A DNA stretch of 64,000 nucleotides from positions 1 to 64,000 of the forward strand of contig NZ_VSKM01000007.1 in NCBI RefSeq assembly GCF_008086175.1, written 5' to 3'. This DNA is from Bizionia saleffrena. Its GTDB lineage: Bacteria > Bacteroidota > Bacteroidia > Flavobacteriales > Flavobacteriaceae. Of the stretch, positions 54,722-63,354 are shown piece by piece. A program made the position numbers and the translations under genes. Under the pieces are notes generated by a model. That model did not search any database. It was not told where the DNA came from and saw only the letters and a program-made list of their open reading frames with translations. Each line of letters starts with the position of its first letter. Within the stretch, counting starts at the first letter, position 1.

Positions 54722-55459
54722 TTAATTAAATTTCGCTTCAACAATTTCCATAAAGCGCGTTTCGTACTCTTCTTTTCCTGTCCAATGATTATAATCTGGT
54801 TTAACCACGTCAATAATAAATGCTGAGGCTTCAGAGTAAGATCCAACGGTGTTTAATTGAGAAATGACGCGAAGATAATCGTCACTTTCACCCTCAAATA
54901 AGTGTTTGATAAAAGCGAGTTTATCATTCAATCCTATAGAAAAGGCCTTGTCTTTTAATTTATCATTTAGCGATTTTTTTTCATCACTAAGAGATGTTCC
55001 CGTTACTTTATCGAAAATAGGCATGGTATTAAAGTCGGCCGTAATATCATCAAAATCGGTTTCATGCTGTTTCATTTGCTTGTTTACGGAGTCCACAAGA
55101 TCATCAACTTCTTGAGATTCTTCCGGCATTTGGGCTACCATATCTTTAATTTTCTCCATTACAGGCTCCATAATCCCATCATCTTCATTCTCATCTAAGT
55201 TAATATAGGTTCGGTTTTCAACTTCAATATTATCACTTACCTTATTATTAAACGCCACATCTAACATATCAAAAAACGACGAATCGTTACCAATGGTTGG
55301 CAGCGTGTCTTCAAAATTATGTTGTGCAAATTTTAAAACCGTTAGTTTTTCGTATAATTCTGCGACTTCTTTATGTAATCTATCTATGTCTTCTTTTCCT
55401 TTTAACTTTAGAATCCTGTGCGCAATGCTTATTAATTCTGATTCCAACTTCTTCTTCAT
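54722..55459 (-). CDS. Conserved hypothetical protein, coiled-coil N-terminus
   Basis: 245 residues, cytoplasmic, acidic. Residues 1-45 (LKLKGKEDIDRLHKEVAELYEKL) are a likely coiled coil; the middle is rich in D/E/N; the end (DKLAFIKHLFEGESDDYLRVIS, near 178-199) is well structured. I do not assign a function. Such a gene is often found next to tdk in Flavobacteriaceae, but that gives no role. It is divergent from tdk. Confidence 0.75.
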   Translation of the reverse strand: MKKKLESELISIAHRILKLKGKEDIDRLHKEVAELYEKLTVLKFAQHNFEDTLPTIGNDSSFFDMLDVAFNNKVSDNIEVENRTYINLDENEDDGIMEPVMEKIKDMVAQMPEESQEVDDLVDSVNKQMKQHETDFDDITADFNTMPIFDKVTGTSLSDEKKSLNDKLKDKAFSIGLNDKLAFIKHLFEGESDDYLRVISQLNTVGSYSEASAFIIDVVKPDYNHWTGKEEYETRFMEIVEAKFN

Positions 55460-55514
55460 AATTAAAAATTTTATAATTTTTGAATTTAATGCAATTTAGG
55501 CTTTTGATTTTTAA

Positions 55515-55522
55515 TAAATTTG
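55515..55522 (+). promoter_or_regulatory. Putative -7 box for tdk
   Basis: TAAATTTG fits TAnnTTTG and lies 54 bases before the tdk ATG. It would give a leader that contains the hairpin at 55537-55559. Confidence 0.4.
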
Positions 55523-55536
55523 AGCCACCTTTATAG

Positions 55537-55559
55537 AGAACGAAAATTCATTTCGTTCT
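55537..55559 (+). promoter_or_regulatory. Leader hairpin of tdk
   Basis: AGAACGAAA pairs perfectly with TTTCGTTCT around a five-base loop (ATTCA), ending 17 bases before the tdk ATG. It could affect translation of tdk or be an operator; no T-run follows, so it is not a terminator. Confidence 0.45.
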
Positions 55560-55576
55560 TGAGTTAAAATTACAAA

Positions 55577-56218
55577 ATGTTTCTCGAAAATACAGTAAAT
55601 CAAAAAGAACAATTTGGTTGGATAGAAGTTATTTGTGGATCTATGTTTTCTGGTAAAACCGAAGAACTTATCCGCAGACTAAAACGCGCCCAATTTGCAA
55701 AACAACGTGTGGAAATTTTTAAACCTACCGTCGATGTTCGCTACGATGAAGATCTGGTCGTATCGCACGACGCTAACCAAATACGGTCTACACCTGTTCC
55801 TGCGGCCGCAAACATTCCTATTCTAGCCGATGGCTGTGATGTGGTTGGTATTGACGAGGCTCAGTTTTTTGATGACGAAATTGTACGTGTCTGTAACGAT
55901 CTAGCCAATAAAGGCATTCGTGTTATTGTGGCTGGTTTAGATATGGATTTTAAAGGCAACCCCTTTGGGCCAATGCCTAACTTAATGGCGACTGCCGAAT
56001 ACGTTACTAAAGTGCATGCTGTTTGTACAAAAACAGGGAATTTAGCACAATTTAGCCATCGTAAAGCAAGCAGTGAAGCCTTAGTTTTAATAGGAGAAAC
56101 CGAAGAGTATGAGCCTTTAAGTCGTGCCGCTTACTATAAAGCTATGGAACGTGAGAAATTAAAGGCCTTAAAAGTAACTGCTGTCGAAGAAATAAAACAA
56201 AACAAACTTGATGTCTAA
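55577..56218 (+). CDS. tdk: Thymidine kinase
   Basis: 213 residues. [11 protein letters not shown] (21-31) is the Walker A loop and [10 protein letters not shown] (near 94-103) holds the catalytic glutamate. The C-terminal region has the zinc-ribbon area with cysteine near 155 (VCTKTG), only partly conserved, as in many Bacteroidota enzymes. It phosphorylates thymidine. Its stop overlaps the start of alr by eight bases. Confidence 0.95.
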   Translation: MFLENTVNQKEQFGWIEVICGSMFSGKTEELIRRLKRAQFAKQRVEIFKPTVDVRYDEDLVVSHDANQIRSTPVPAAANIPILADGCDVVGIDEAQFFDDEIVRVCNDLANKGIRVIVAGLDMDFKGNPFGPMPNLMATAEYVTKVHAVCTKTGNLAQFSHRKASSEALVLIGETEEYEPLSRAAYYKAMEREKLKALKVTAVEEIKQNKLDV

Positions 56219-57317
56219 AGCACAAGGAACCGTTTTAGAAATAGATTTAAAAGCTTTAAAACATAATGTTGCGTTTTTGAAATCGCGCTTACAACCCAAT
56301 ACTAAATTTCTTGCGGTAGTAAAAGCATTTGCTTATGGAAGCGATAGTGTTGAAATAGCTAAGTATCTTGAAGAATTACACGTTGACTACTTTGCTGTTG
56401 CTTATGTTAGCGAAGGTGTTGTATTGCGTGAAGCGGGTATAACTACCCCTATTTTGGTGTTGCACCCATTGCCAGAATCTTTCGAAACGATTATAGAACA
56501 TTGCCTAGAACCGAGCCTGTATTCCACGCGTGTTTTACAAGCGTTTATAGCTGTTGCTGAAGACAAAAAACAATCTAATTATCCCATACATTTAAAGTTT
56601 AATACGGGATTAAATAGGCTGGGTTTTGCTGAAGCTGATATACCCAATGTACTTTCAATAATACAAGACAAAAGAGCCATTAACGTCACTTCCTTATTTT
56701 CTCATTTGGCAGCCAGTGAAGACTTAAAGGAAAGCGCATTCACATTACAACAAATTGAGCAGTTTATAAGCATCGCATCTACAATGGTTAACGGCTTAGG
56801 CTATACACCGTTGTTGCACCAGTGTAATACTTCGGGAATCTTAAATTACCCAAATGCCCATTTTGATATGGTAAGAAGTGGTATAGGCTTGTATGGTTAT
56901 GGTAACGACCCAAAATTCAATAGTTATTTAAAGCCCATTGCGACATTAAAAACGATCATTTCGCAAATACACACCTTAAAAAGTGGCGATAGTTTAGGTT
57001 ATAACCGGGCATTAAAAGCCACCGAAACGTTGCGAACGGCAACTTTACCTATTGGTCATGCCGATGGCATTGCGAGAGCTTATGGCAATAGAAAAGGCTA
57101 CGTTATTATAAATAACCAAAAGGCACCTATTTTAGGCAATGTGTGTATGGATATGATAATGGTAGATGTAACTACTATTAAATGTAACGAAGGCGACGAA
57201 GTTATCGTTTTTGGAGCCCAACATACGGCCGAACAATTTTCGGAAACCATCTCATCTATTTCTTACGAAATATTAACAGCCATCTCTCAACGTGTAAAAC
57301 GCGTGTTTTATAGATAA
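56211..57317 (+). CDS. alr: Alanine racemase
   Basis: 368 residues from the ATG at 56211 (the TTG one codon earlier is less likely). [13 protein letters not shown] carries PLP lysine K38; the catalytic tyrosine is in SLGYNRAL near residue 264. It makes D-alanine for peptidoglycan. The eight-base overlap with tdk gives translational coupling. Confidence 0.95.
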   Translation: MSKAQGTVLEIDLKALKHNVAFLKSRLQPNTKFLAVVKAFAYGSDSVEIAKYLEELHVDYFAVAYVSEGVVLREAGITTPILVLHPLPESFETIIEHCLEPSLYSTRVLQAFIAVAEDKKQSNYPIHLKFNTGLNRLGFAEADIPNVLSIIQDKRAINVTSLFSHLAASEDLKESAFTLQQIEQFISIASTMVNGLGYTPLLHQCNTSGILNYPNAHFDMVRSGIGLYGYGNDPKFNSYLKPIATLKTIISQIHTLKSGDSLGYNRALKATETLRTATLPIGHADGIARAYGNRKGYVIINNQKAPILGNVCMDMIMVDVTTIKCNEGDEVIVFGAQHTAEQFSETISSISYEILTAISQRVKRVFYR

Positions 57318-57370
57318 ATTCAGTTTATAGGTTAATCTTTTCGTTTTTTCATCAAAAAATTAACTACTTT

Positions 57371-57395
57371 GTTAGTTGTTTATTCAATAACTAAC
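57371..57395 (+). promoter_or_regulatory. Leader inverted repeat of mscL
   Basis: GTTAGTT (57371-57377) and AACTAAC (57389-57395) form a seven-base inverted repeat 14 bases before the mscL ATG, right after an ACTACTTTG box that is a near match for the -7 element. It may be an operator or a leader hairpin. Confidence 0.35.
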
Positions 57396-57409
57396 TTAAA
57401 ACACCACTT

Positions 57410-57811
57410 ATGTTTAAAGAATTTAAGAAATTTATAATGACTGGAAATGTCATTGATTTGGCGGTTGCCGTTTTATTAGCTGGCGCAATGGGGCTCGTTG
57501 TGAAAGGTTTTGTTTCTGATATTATGATGCCAATAATTGGTCACTTTGCTAGTGGTTTAGATTTTGCAGATATGAAAATCGTTCTCGACCAAGCCATATT
57601 TGCTGCCGATGGAACGGTTATAAAAGCAGAAAATGCTATTATGTACGGACAATGGATTAACACCATTATTAATTTAATCATTGTTGGTTTTGTATTGTTC
57701 CTTATAGTAAAAGCTTACAATAAAACAAAAACACCACCAGCGCCTGCAGCGCCTAAAGGCCCTACAGAATTAGACATTTTGAAAGAAATTAGAGATGCTT
57801 TAAAAAAGTAA
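57410..57811 (+). CDS. mscL: Large-conductance mechanosensitive channel
   Basis: 133 residues. FKKFIMTGNVIDLAVAVLLAGAMG (5-28) is the gating helix TM1, followed by DIMMPIIG and a periplasmic loop, TM2 near 82-103 and a C-terminal bundle (PTELDILKEIRDALKK). It releases solutes under osmotic downshock. Length and topology are those of MscL. Confidence 0.95.
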   Translation: MFKEFKKFIMTGNVIDLAVAVLLAGAMGLVVKGFVSDIMMPIIGHFASGLDFADMKIVLDQAIFAADGTVIKAENAIMYGQWINTIINLIIVGFVLFLIVKAYNKTKTPPAPAAPKGPTELDILKEIRDALKK

Positions 57812-57832
57812 TTTAAAAAGAGTTATTACCCT

Positions 57833-57866
57833 AAGCCGCTTTATTTGTTAGAGCGGCTTTCCTTTT
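57833..57866 (+). terminator. Rho-independent terminator
   Basis: AAGCCGCT pairs with AGCGGCTT over an 11-base loop, followed by TCCTTTT. It ends the mscL transcript. Confidence 0.75.
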
Positions 57867-57942
57867 ATGAAAAAATTAGAACTTTTATAAATAACAAGAG
57901 TTGTAAATAGCATAAGTTTGTAAGATTAAATGTTATAAAAAA

Positions 57943-58932
57943 ATGAAATTAGCAGTTGTTGGAGTAACCGGAATGGTTGGAGAAGTTATGCGTAAAGTTC
58001 TAGACGAGCGCCAATTTAAAATCACAGAATTTATTCCTGTGGCCTCACAAAAGTCCGTTGGAAAAACAGTCGATTTTAAAGGTAGAACATACACTATTGT
58101 TAGTTTGGCAGATGCGGTGGCTATGCAACCAGATATTGCTTTATTTTCGGCAGGCGGAGACACCTCTTTAGAATGGGCTCCAAAATTTGCCGACGTCGGC
58201 ACAACGGTAATCGATAATTCTTCAGCTTGGAGAATGGACGCTTCAAAAAAATTAATTGTTCCCGAAATTAATGCCACAACCTTAACGAAAACCGATAAAA
58301 TTATAGCGAATCCTAATTGCTCAACTATTCAAATGGTGATGGCATTGGCGCCGCTTCATAAAAAATATAAAATTAAACGCATTGTAGTATCGACGTACCA
58401 ATCTATTTCTGGAACAGGTGTTAAGGCGGTTAAACAATTAGAAAACGAATTGGCAGGTATTAAAGGAGAAATGGCGTATCCTTATCCAATACACAAAAAT
58501 GCTATTCCACATTGCGATGATTTTGAAGATAACGGTTACACGAAAGAAGAAATGAAACTGATTCGTGAAACACAAAAAATTCTAGACGATAAAACAATTG
58601 CCGTTACCGCAACAGCAGTGCGCATTCCAACTTCTGGAGGACATAGTGAAGCGGTAAATGTTGCGTTCGAAAATGACTTTGATATTTCTGAAGTTAGAAA
58701 GTTATTACACGCCACTCCCGGGATTATTGTACAAGATAATCCCGATGTAAATGTGTATCCAATGCCTATTTACGCGAATGGTAAAAACGATGTGTTTGTG
58801 GGTAGAATAAGACGCGACGGTTCGCAACCTAACACATTAAACCTTTGGGTGGTAAGTGACAATTTACGCAAAGGTGCGGCAACCAATACGGTGCAAATCG
58901 CAGAGTATTTAGTTGAAAATAATCTGGTGTAA
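57943..58932 (+). CDS. asd: Aspartate-semialdehyde dehydrogenase
   Basis: 329 residues. VVGVTGMVG (5-13) is the NADP-binding start, IIANPNCSTIQM gives catalytic C126, and SGGHSEAVNV near 227-236 gives the active histidine. It makes aspartate semialdehyde for lysine/diaminopimelate, threonine and methionine. A terminator follows. Confidence 0.96.
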   Translation: MKLAVVGVTGMVGEVMRKVLDERQFKITEFIPVASQKSVGKTVDFKGRTYTIVSLADAVAMQPDIALFSAGGDTSLEWAPKFADVGTTVIDNSSAWRMDASKKLIVPEINATTLTKTDKIIANPNCSTIQMVMALAPLHKKYKIKRIVVSTYQSISGTGVKAVKQLENELAGIKGEMAYPYPIHKNAIPHCDDFEDNGYTKEEMKLIRETQKILDDKTIAVTATAVRIPTSGGHSEAVNVAFENDFDISEVRKLLHATPGIIVQDNPDVNVYPMPIYANGKNDVFVGRIRRDGSQPNTLNLWVVSDNLRKGAATNTVQIAEYLVENNLV

Positions 58933-58999
58933 CTTCAATCTCGGACAGATTGCTGTCTTTTAAAACTATAATTCGTGAAAACGATATAACTATACTATT

Positions 59000-59036
59000 A
59001 AAAAAGGGTTTGTTTATCTAAAACAAGCCCTTTTTT
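59000..59036 (+). terminator. Rho-independent terminator
   Basis: AAAAAGGGTTTGTTT pairs with AAACAAGCCCTTTTT (one G-U pair) around a TATCT loop, with T-run. It ends the asd transcript. Confidence 0.85.
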
Positions 59037-59073
59037 CATTATTTTTGAGATCACTCTATAAACACATCGTATA

Positions 59074-61230
59074 ATGAAAAAATTAGCGCTTTGCTTATTA
59101 ACCCTTTCAATGCTTATGTCTTGTAAAAACGAACAGCAAGAAGAAAAAAAAGAAATCACGGTTAACTACCCGGAAACCAAAAAAGTAGATACGGTATCTA
59201 ACTATTTTGGAACTGAAATAAAAGATCCATACCGTTGGTTGGAAGATGACATAAGTGCCGAAACTGGTGAATGGGTAACACAACAAAACGAAACAACTTA
59301 TGGCTATTTAGATAATATTCCGTATCGTGCAGACTTAAAAAACCGCTTAGAAACACTTTGGGATTACGAAAAAGTAGGCGCGCCTTTTAAAGAAGGCAAA
59401 AATACTTATTTCTATAAAAATGATGGTATACAAAACCATTATGTAGTCTACAAAAAAGACGGCGATAAAGAGGACGTGTTTTTAGACCCTAACACGTTTT
59501 CTAAAGATGGCACAACCTCTTTAGCAGGATTAAGTTTTACTGAAGATGGTACCCTTGCCGCATATTCTATTTCTGAAGGTGGTAGCGATTGGCGCAAAGT
59601 AATCGTTATTAAAACAGAAACTAAAGAAGTTATCGAAGACACTCTTCAAGACGTGAAATTTAGTGGTGTGTCGTGGAAAGGAAACGACGGCTTTTACTAT
59701 TCTAGTTACGACAAACCAAAAGGAAGCGAGTTGACTGCTAAAACAGATCAGCACAAGGTGTATTACCATAAATTAGGAACAGCCCAAAAAGAGGATGTTA
59801 TTGTTTACGGTGCAACACCTGAAGAAAAACACCGTTATATTACGGCCTCAGTGACTAAAGATCAGAAATACGTAGTGTTATCGGCTGCTGTTTCCACCTC
59901 CGGAAACAAACTTTTTATAAAAGATTTAAGTAAGCTCGATGCGCCTTTAGTGCCCATTATTAATAACACAGATTCTGATACGCGCTTAGTTGAAAACGTG
60001 GGTAGCACACTGTACTTATACACTAATTTAAACGCTTCAAACGGAAAAATTGTGACTGTGGACGCTTCAAATCCTTCAGCAGAAAACTGGAAAGATTTTA
60101 TTCCTGAAACTAAAAACGTACTATCCATCTCTAAAGGAGGCCATAATTTCTTTGCCGAATATATGGTAGATGCCGTATCAAAAGTAACGCAATACGATTA
60201 CGATGGTAAGTTAATTCGTGAGGTAGATTTACCAGGCATTGGTACTGTGGGATCTATTGGAGGAGACAAAGAAGAGACAGAATTGTACTATTCCTTTACA
60301 AATTACAATACGCCAGGAAGTATTTATAAATATAACGTGGAGACTGGAGAATCTGTAAACTACTGGAAACCATCCATAGATTTTAAAAGTGAAGACTTCG
60401 AGTCTAAACAAGTGTTTTACACCTCTAAAGATGGCACGAAAATTCCAATGATTATTACCTACAAAAAAGGTCTTAAATTGGACGGAACCAACCCAACAAT
60501 GCTATACGGCTATGGTGGTTTCAACATAAGCGTACAACCTAGTTTTAGCATTACAAATGCCGTTTGGTTAGAGCAAGGTGGCGTGTATGCCGTTGCTAAT
60601 TTACGTGGTGGTGGTGAATATGGTAAAGAATGGCACAAATCGGGAACGAAAATGCAAAAGCAAAATGTATTTGACGATTTTATCGCTGCCGCGGAATACC
60701 TAATCGATAAAAAATACACAACCTCTAAACGCTTAGCGATCTCAGGCCGCTCTAATGGTGGTTTATTGGTTGGCGCTACAATGACGCAACGACCAGACTT
60801 AATGGCCGTAGCGCTACCAGGTGTTGGCGTGTTGGATATGTTACGCTACCATACGTTTACTTCAGGGGCCGGTTGGGCTTACGATTATGGAACAGCTGAA
60901 GATAGTAAAGAAATGTTCGCATATTTATTGGCATACTCTCCAGTACATAACGTTAAAGAAAACGTAGAATACCCAGCCACTATGGTGTTAACAGGCGATC
61001 ACGATGATCGTGTGGTACCTGCACATAGTTTTAAATTCGCTGCCGAATTACAAGCGAAACAATTTGGAAGCAATCCGAGATTAATTAGAATTGATGTTAA
61101 CGCAGGTCATGGGGCAGGAAAACCAGTAGATATGCAAATCGAAGAATGGGCAGATATTTACGGCTTTACCCTTTTTAATATGGGTTACGAAACGTTACCG
61201 AGTACACATCAAGAAAATACAAAAAGTTAA
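59074..61230 (+). CDS. Prolyl oligopeptidase family lipoprotein (S9A)
   Basis: 718 residues. SMLMSCKN is a lipobox (C17), so it is exported and lipid-anchored. A seven-bladed beta-propeller covers about 80-440, followed by the hydrolase domain: YGYGGFNIS near 483, ISGRSNGGLL with S560, DHDDRV with D645 and NAGHGAG with H679, the full triad. It cleaves peptides after proline in the periplasm or at the cell surface. The N-terminal DPYRWLEDD near 50 is family-typical. Confidence 0.95.
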   Translation: MKKLALCLLTLSMLMSCKNEQQEEKKEITVNYPETKKVDTVSNYFGTEIKDPYRWLEDDISAETGEWVTQQNETTYGYLDNIPYRADLKNRLETLWDYEKVGAPFKEGKNTYFYKNDGIQNHYVVYKKDGDKEDVFLDPNTFSKDGTTSLAGLSFTEDGTLAAYSISEGGSDWRKVIVIKTETKEVIEDTLQDVKFSGVSWKGNDGFYYSSYDKPKGSELTAKTDQHKVYYHKLGTAQKEDVIVYGATPEEKHRYITASVTKDQKYVVLSAAVSTSGNKLFIKDLSKLDAPLVPIINNTDSDTRLVENVGSTLYLYTNLNASNGKIVTVDASNPSAENWKDFIPETKNVLSISKGGHNFFAEYMVDAVSKVTQYDYDGKLIREVDLPGIGTVGSIGGDKEETELYYSFTNYNTPGSIYKYNVETGESVNYWKPSIDFKSEDFESKQVFYTSKDGTKIPMIITYKKGLKLDGTNPTMLYGYGGFNISVQPSFSITNAVWLEQGGVYAVANLRGGGEYGKEWHKSGTKMQKQNVFDDFIAAAEYLIDKKYTTSKRLAISGRSNGGLLVGATMTQRPDLMAVALPGVGVLDMLRYHTFTSGAGWAYDYGTAEDSKEMFAYLLAYSPVHNVKENVEYPATMVLTGDHDDRVVPAHSFKFAAELQAKQFGSNPRLIRIDVNAGHGAGKPVDMQIEEWADIYGFTLFNMGYETLPSTHQENTKS

Positions 61231-61252
61231 GTTTTCTTTTTTATAAATTACC

Positions 61253-61280
61253 AAACCGCTTGTTTTCAAGCGGTTTTTTT
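61253..61280 (+). terminator. Rho-independent terminator
   Basis: AAACCGCTTG pairs with CAAGCGGTTT around a TTTT loop, followed by a T-run. It ends the oligopeptidase transcript. Confidence 0.88.
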
Positions 61281-61309
61281 ATTCTTATTTTTACACTTAA
61301 ATTGAGACA

Positions 61310-62227
61310 ATGCTTCAAGTACAACATCTTTCATTTGGCTATACCACAAACCCCATCTTAAAAGACATATCTTTTTCGGCGCAGGCAGGCGATTATATTG
61401 CTGTTATTGGAGAAAGTGGCTCTGGAAAAAGCACCCTTTTAAAGCTCATTTACGGAGAGTACGATTTAGATAGTGGGAATTTATCTTGGAACAATGAAGC
61501 GATCCTCGGACCAAAATACAATTTAGTAGTTGGTACTGATTTTATGAAATATGTCGCTCAAGAATTCGAACTAATGCCCTTTATTTCGGTTGAAGAAAAT
61601 ATAGGGAAATTCTTGTCTAATTTTTTTCCCGATGAAAAAAAAGAACGTACCGCAGCGCTTTTAGAAGTTGTAGAATTAACTGCGTTTGCCAAAACAAAAG
61701 TAAAATTATTAAGTGGCGGACAAAAACAGCGAGTGGCTTTAGCGCGAGCGTTAGCCAAAGCACCCGAAATTATACTATTAGACGAGCCATTTAGTCATAT
61801 CGATAATTTTAAGAAACAATCGCTAAGACGCAATGTTTTTGAATACTTAAAGAAGCAAAATATCACCTGTATTGTGGCGACGCACGACAAAGAAGATGTT
61901 TTAGGTTTTGCCGATAGAATTTTGGTTTTAGACCACGCTAAAATTATTGCCGATAACACCCCTGAAAACCTTTACAAAGCACCAGAAACCGCTTTAATAG
62001 CTTCCTTTTTTAGTGAGTTTAGTGTTATAAACGAAACCTTTATTTACGCGCATCAATTGCACGTTGTTGCCCATTCTCCTCTCAAAGCTATAATTACTAA
62101 CAGCTATTTTAAAGGTGCTTATTATTTACACCGCGCCGATATAAACGGAAACAGTGTGCTTTTCGAGCATCCTTCATCCATAACCATTGGCGAGTCTGTG
62201 TGTTTACAGATTACAAAACCTGAATAA
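61310..62227 (+). CDS. ABC transporter ATP-binding protein
   Basis: 305 residues. IGESGSGKST (33-42) is Walker A, LLSGGQKQRVALARA near 132-146 the signature, IILLDEPFSHID near 155-166 Walker B, VATHDKED near 191-198 the switch histidine. A C-terminal extension of about 80 residues resembles the regulatory domain of FbpC/PotA-like importers. No permease or binding protein is next to it, so the cargo is unknown. Its stop overlaps the convergent GreA-like gene by 17 bases. Confidence 0.88.
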   Translation: MLQVQHLSFGYTTNPILKDISFSAQAGDYIAVIGESGSGKSTLLKLIYGEYDLDSGNLSWNNEAILGPKYNLVVGTDFMKYVAQEFELMPFISVEENIGKFLSNFFPDEKKERTAALLEVVELTAFAKTKVKLLSGGQKQRVALARALAKAPEIILLDEPFSHIDNFKKQSLRRNVFEYLKKQNITCIVATHDKEDVLGFADRILVLDHAKIIADNTPENLYKAPETALIASFFSEFSVINETFIYAHQLHVVAHSPLKAIITNSYFKGAYYLHRADINGNSVLFEHPSSITIGESVCLQITKPE

Positions 62228-62672
62228 TAGTACTTTTTATATCCCTAAACACAATACTATCTCCCACTGTTTTACCCATTAATAATTGTCCCATAGGCGT
62301 ACTTGGAGAAATAGCGTAAAACACCGTGTTATTCCATTCTAAACGTCCCGCACTAATGGCGATGTAGTAATTAACATTCGTTGTAATAACCATACTTCCT
62401 AACCGAATCGTAGCACCTATGATTTTTGAATCCATTTTTGAAAGGTGCTCTTGTAGTTTTTGAATTTCAGCCAACTGCTGCCCTGCTTTTTCACGTTCTA
62501 TTTGAAGCATCGCTCTGCCCGTTTCGTGTTTATCGCCAGCACTACTTTTAGTTTCCGAGGTTAATGACTGCTGAATTTCGAAGATGGTATGTTGAATGGT
62601 TTGTCGTTTTGCTTCAATAAACGCGGCACATAAGTTATAAAGCGCTTGTTTAGACTCTTTATTTTGATTCAT
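62211..62672 (-). CDS. GreA/GreB-like C-terminal domain protein
   Basis: 153 residues from the ATG at 62672; longer starts would overlap mtgA too far. The start has a helical segment (NKESKQALYNLCAAFIEAKRQ, then a coiled coil near 60-90), and the end a GreA/B C-terminal-like fold (AISPSTPMGQLLMGKTVGDSIVF near 124-146). It could bind RNA polymerase or be a Rnk-like regulator. Genes like this are at times mis-annotated as 3-oxoacyl-ACP synthase. It overlaps mtgA by 14 bases. Confidence 0.72.
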   Translation of the reverse strand: MNQNKESKQALYNLCAAFIEAKRQTIQHTIFEIQQSLTSETKSSAGDKHETGRAMLQIEREKAGQQLAEIQKLQEHLSKMDSKIIGATIRLGSMVITTNVNYYIAISAGRLEWNNTVFYAISPSTPMGQLLMGKTVGDSIVFRDIKSTIIQVL

Positions 62673-63354
62673 TGTCAGTTTTAAATTCAAGCCGTCCAAA
62701 ATAGCCCATTTGTTTAACAATCCAATTTTTTCGTCCTTGAATGTAAGTCGATGCCGGATGTGCACGATAGCGTAACGGACTTGGTAAAATGGAAGCTATA
62801 GCAGCAGCTTCATACGTCGTTAATTTAGCAGCCGATTTTTTAAACCAATAGTTGGCGGCGGCTTCTGCACCATAAATGCCATCCCCCATTTCTATACTGT
62901 TTAAATACACTTCTAGAATGCGTTCTTTACTCCAAATAATCTCTATTAAAAAGGTGAAATAGACTTCGAAACCTTTACGCACCCAAGTTCGTTGTGGCCA
63001 AAGAAAAACGTTTTTTGCCGTTTGCTGACTTATAGAACTAGCGCCTCTACTCTGTTTTCCTTTTTGATTGCGCTCGAAGGCTTTTCCAATCGCTTTGATA
63101 TCGAAACCATTATGGTTTAAAAAATTTTGGTCTTCACTACAAATTACCGCTAATTGTAACTTTTTGGATATGGCTTCCATAGGCACCCAGTCGTGTTTCC
63201 ACAACGTTCTGTTAGTCTCCTCGTTTTCGAAATATCGAATAACCATTAAAGGCGTTGCAGGCACAGGCACAAATTTGTACAAAACAACACTGGCGATGGA
63301 CACTACAAAACACCAAAAAATAAGCTTAAGAAAAAATCGAAATATGCGTTTCAT
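62659..63354 (-). CDS. mtgA: Monofunctional biosynthetic peptidoglycan transglycosylase
   Basis: 231 residues. A transmembrane helix (about 10-28) is followed by the GT51 domain: ICSEDQNFLNHNGFD with catalytic E74, then RGASSISQQTAKNVFLW near 102-118 and a lysine/arginine-rich RKGFEVYFTFLIE near 125-137. It polymerises lipid II into glycan strands in the periplasm. Its ATG overlaps the upstream oxidoreductase stop by one base. Confidence 0.94.
   Translation of the reverse strand: MKRIFRFFLKLIFWCFVVSIASVVLYKFVPVPATPLMVIRYFENEETNRTLWKHDWVPMEAISKKLQLAVICSEDQNFLNHNGFDIKAIGKAFERNQKGKQSRGASSISQQTAKNVFLWPQRTWVRKGFEVYFTFLIEIIWSKERILEVYLNSIEMGDGIYGAEAAANYWFKKSAAKLTTYEAAAIASILPSPLRYRAHPASTYIQGRKNWIVKQMGYFGRLEFKTDNESK

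Noticed and set aside
62673-62765. Longer start of the GreA-like protein
   Set aside because: It would extend 107 bases into mtgA and adds residues unlike the family; the ATG at 62672 gives a normal overlap.
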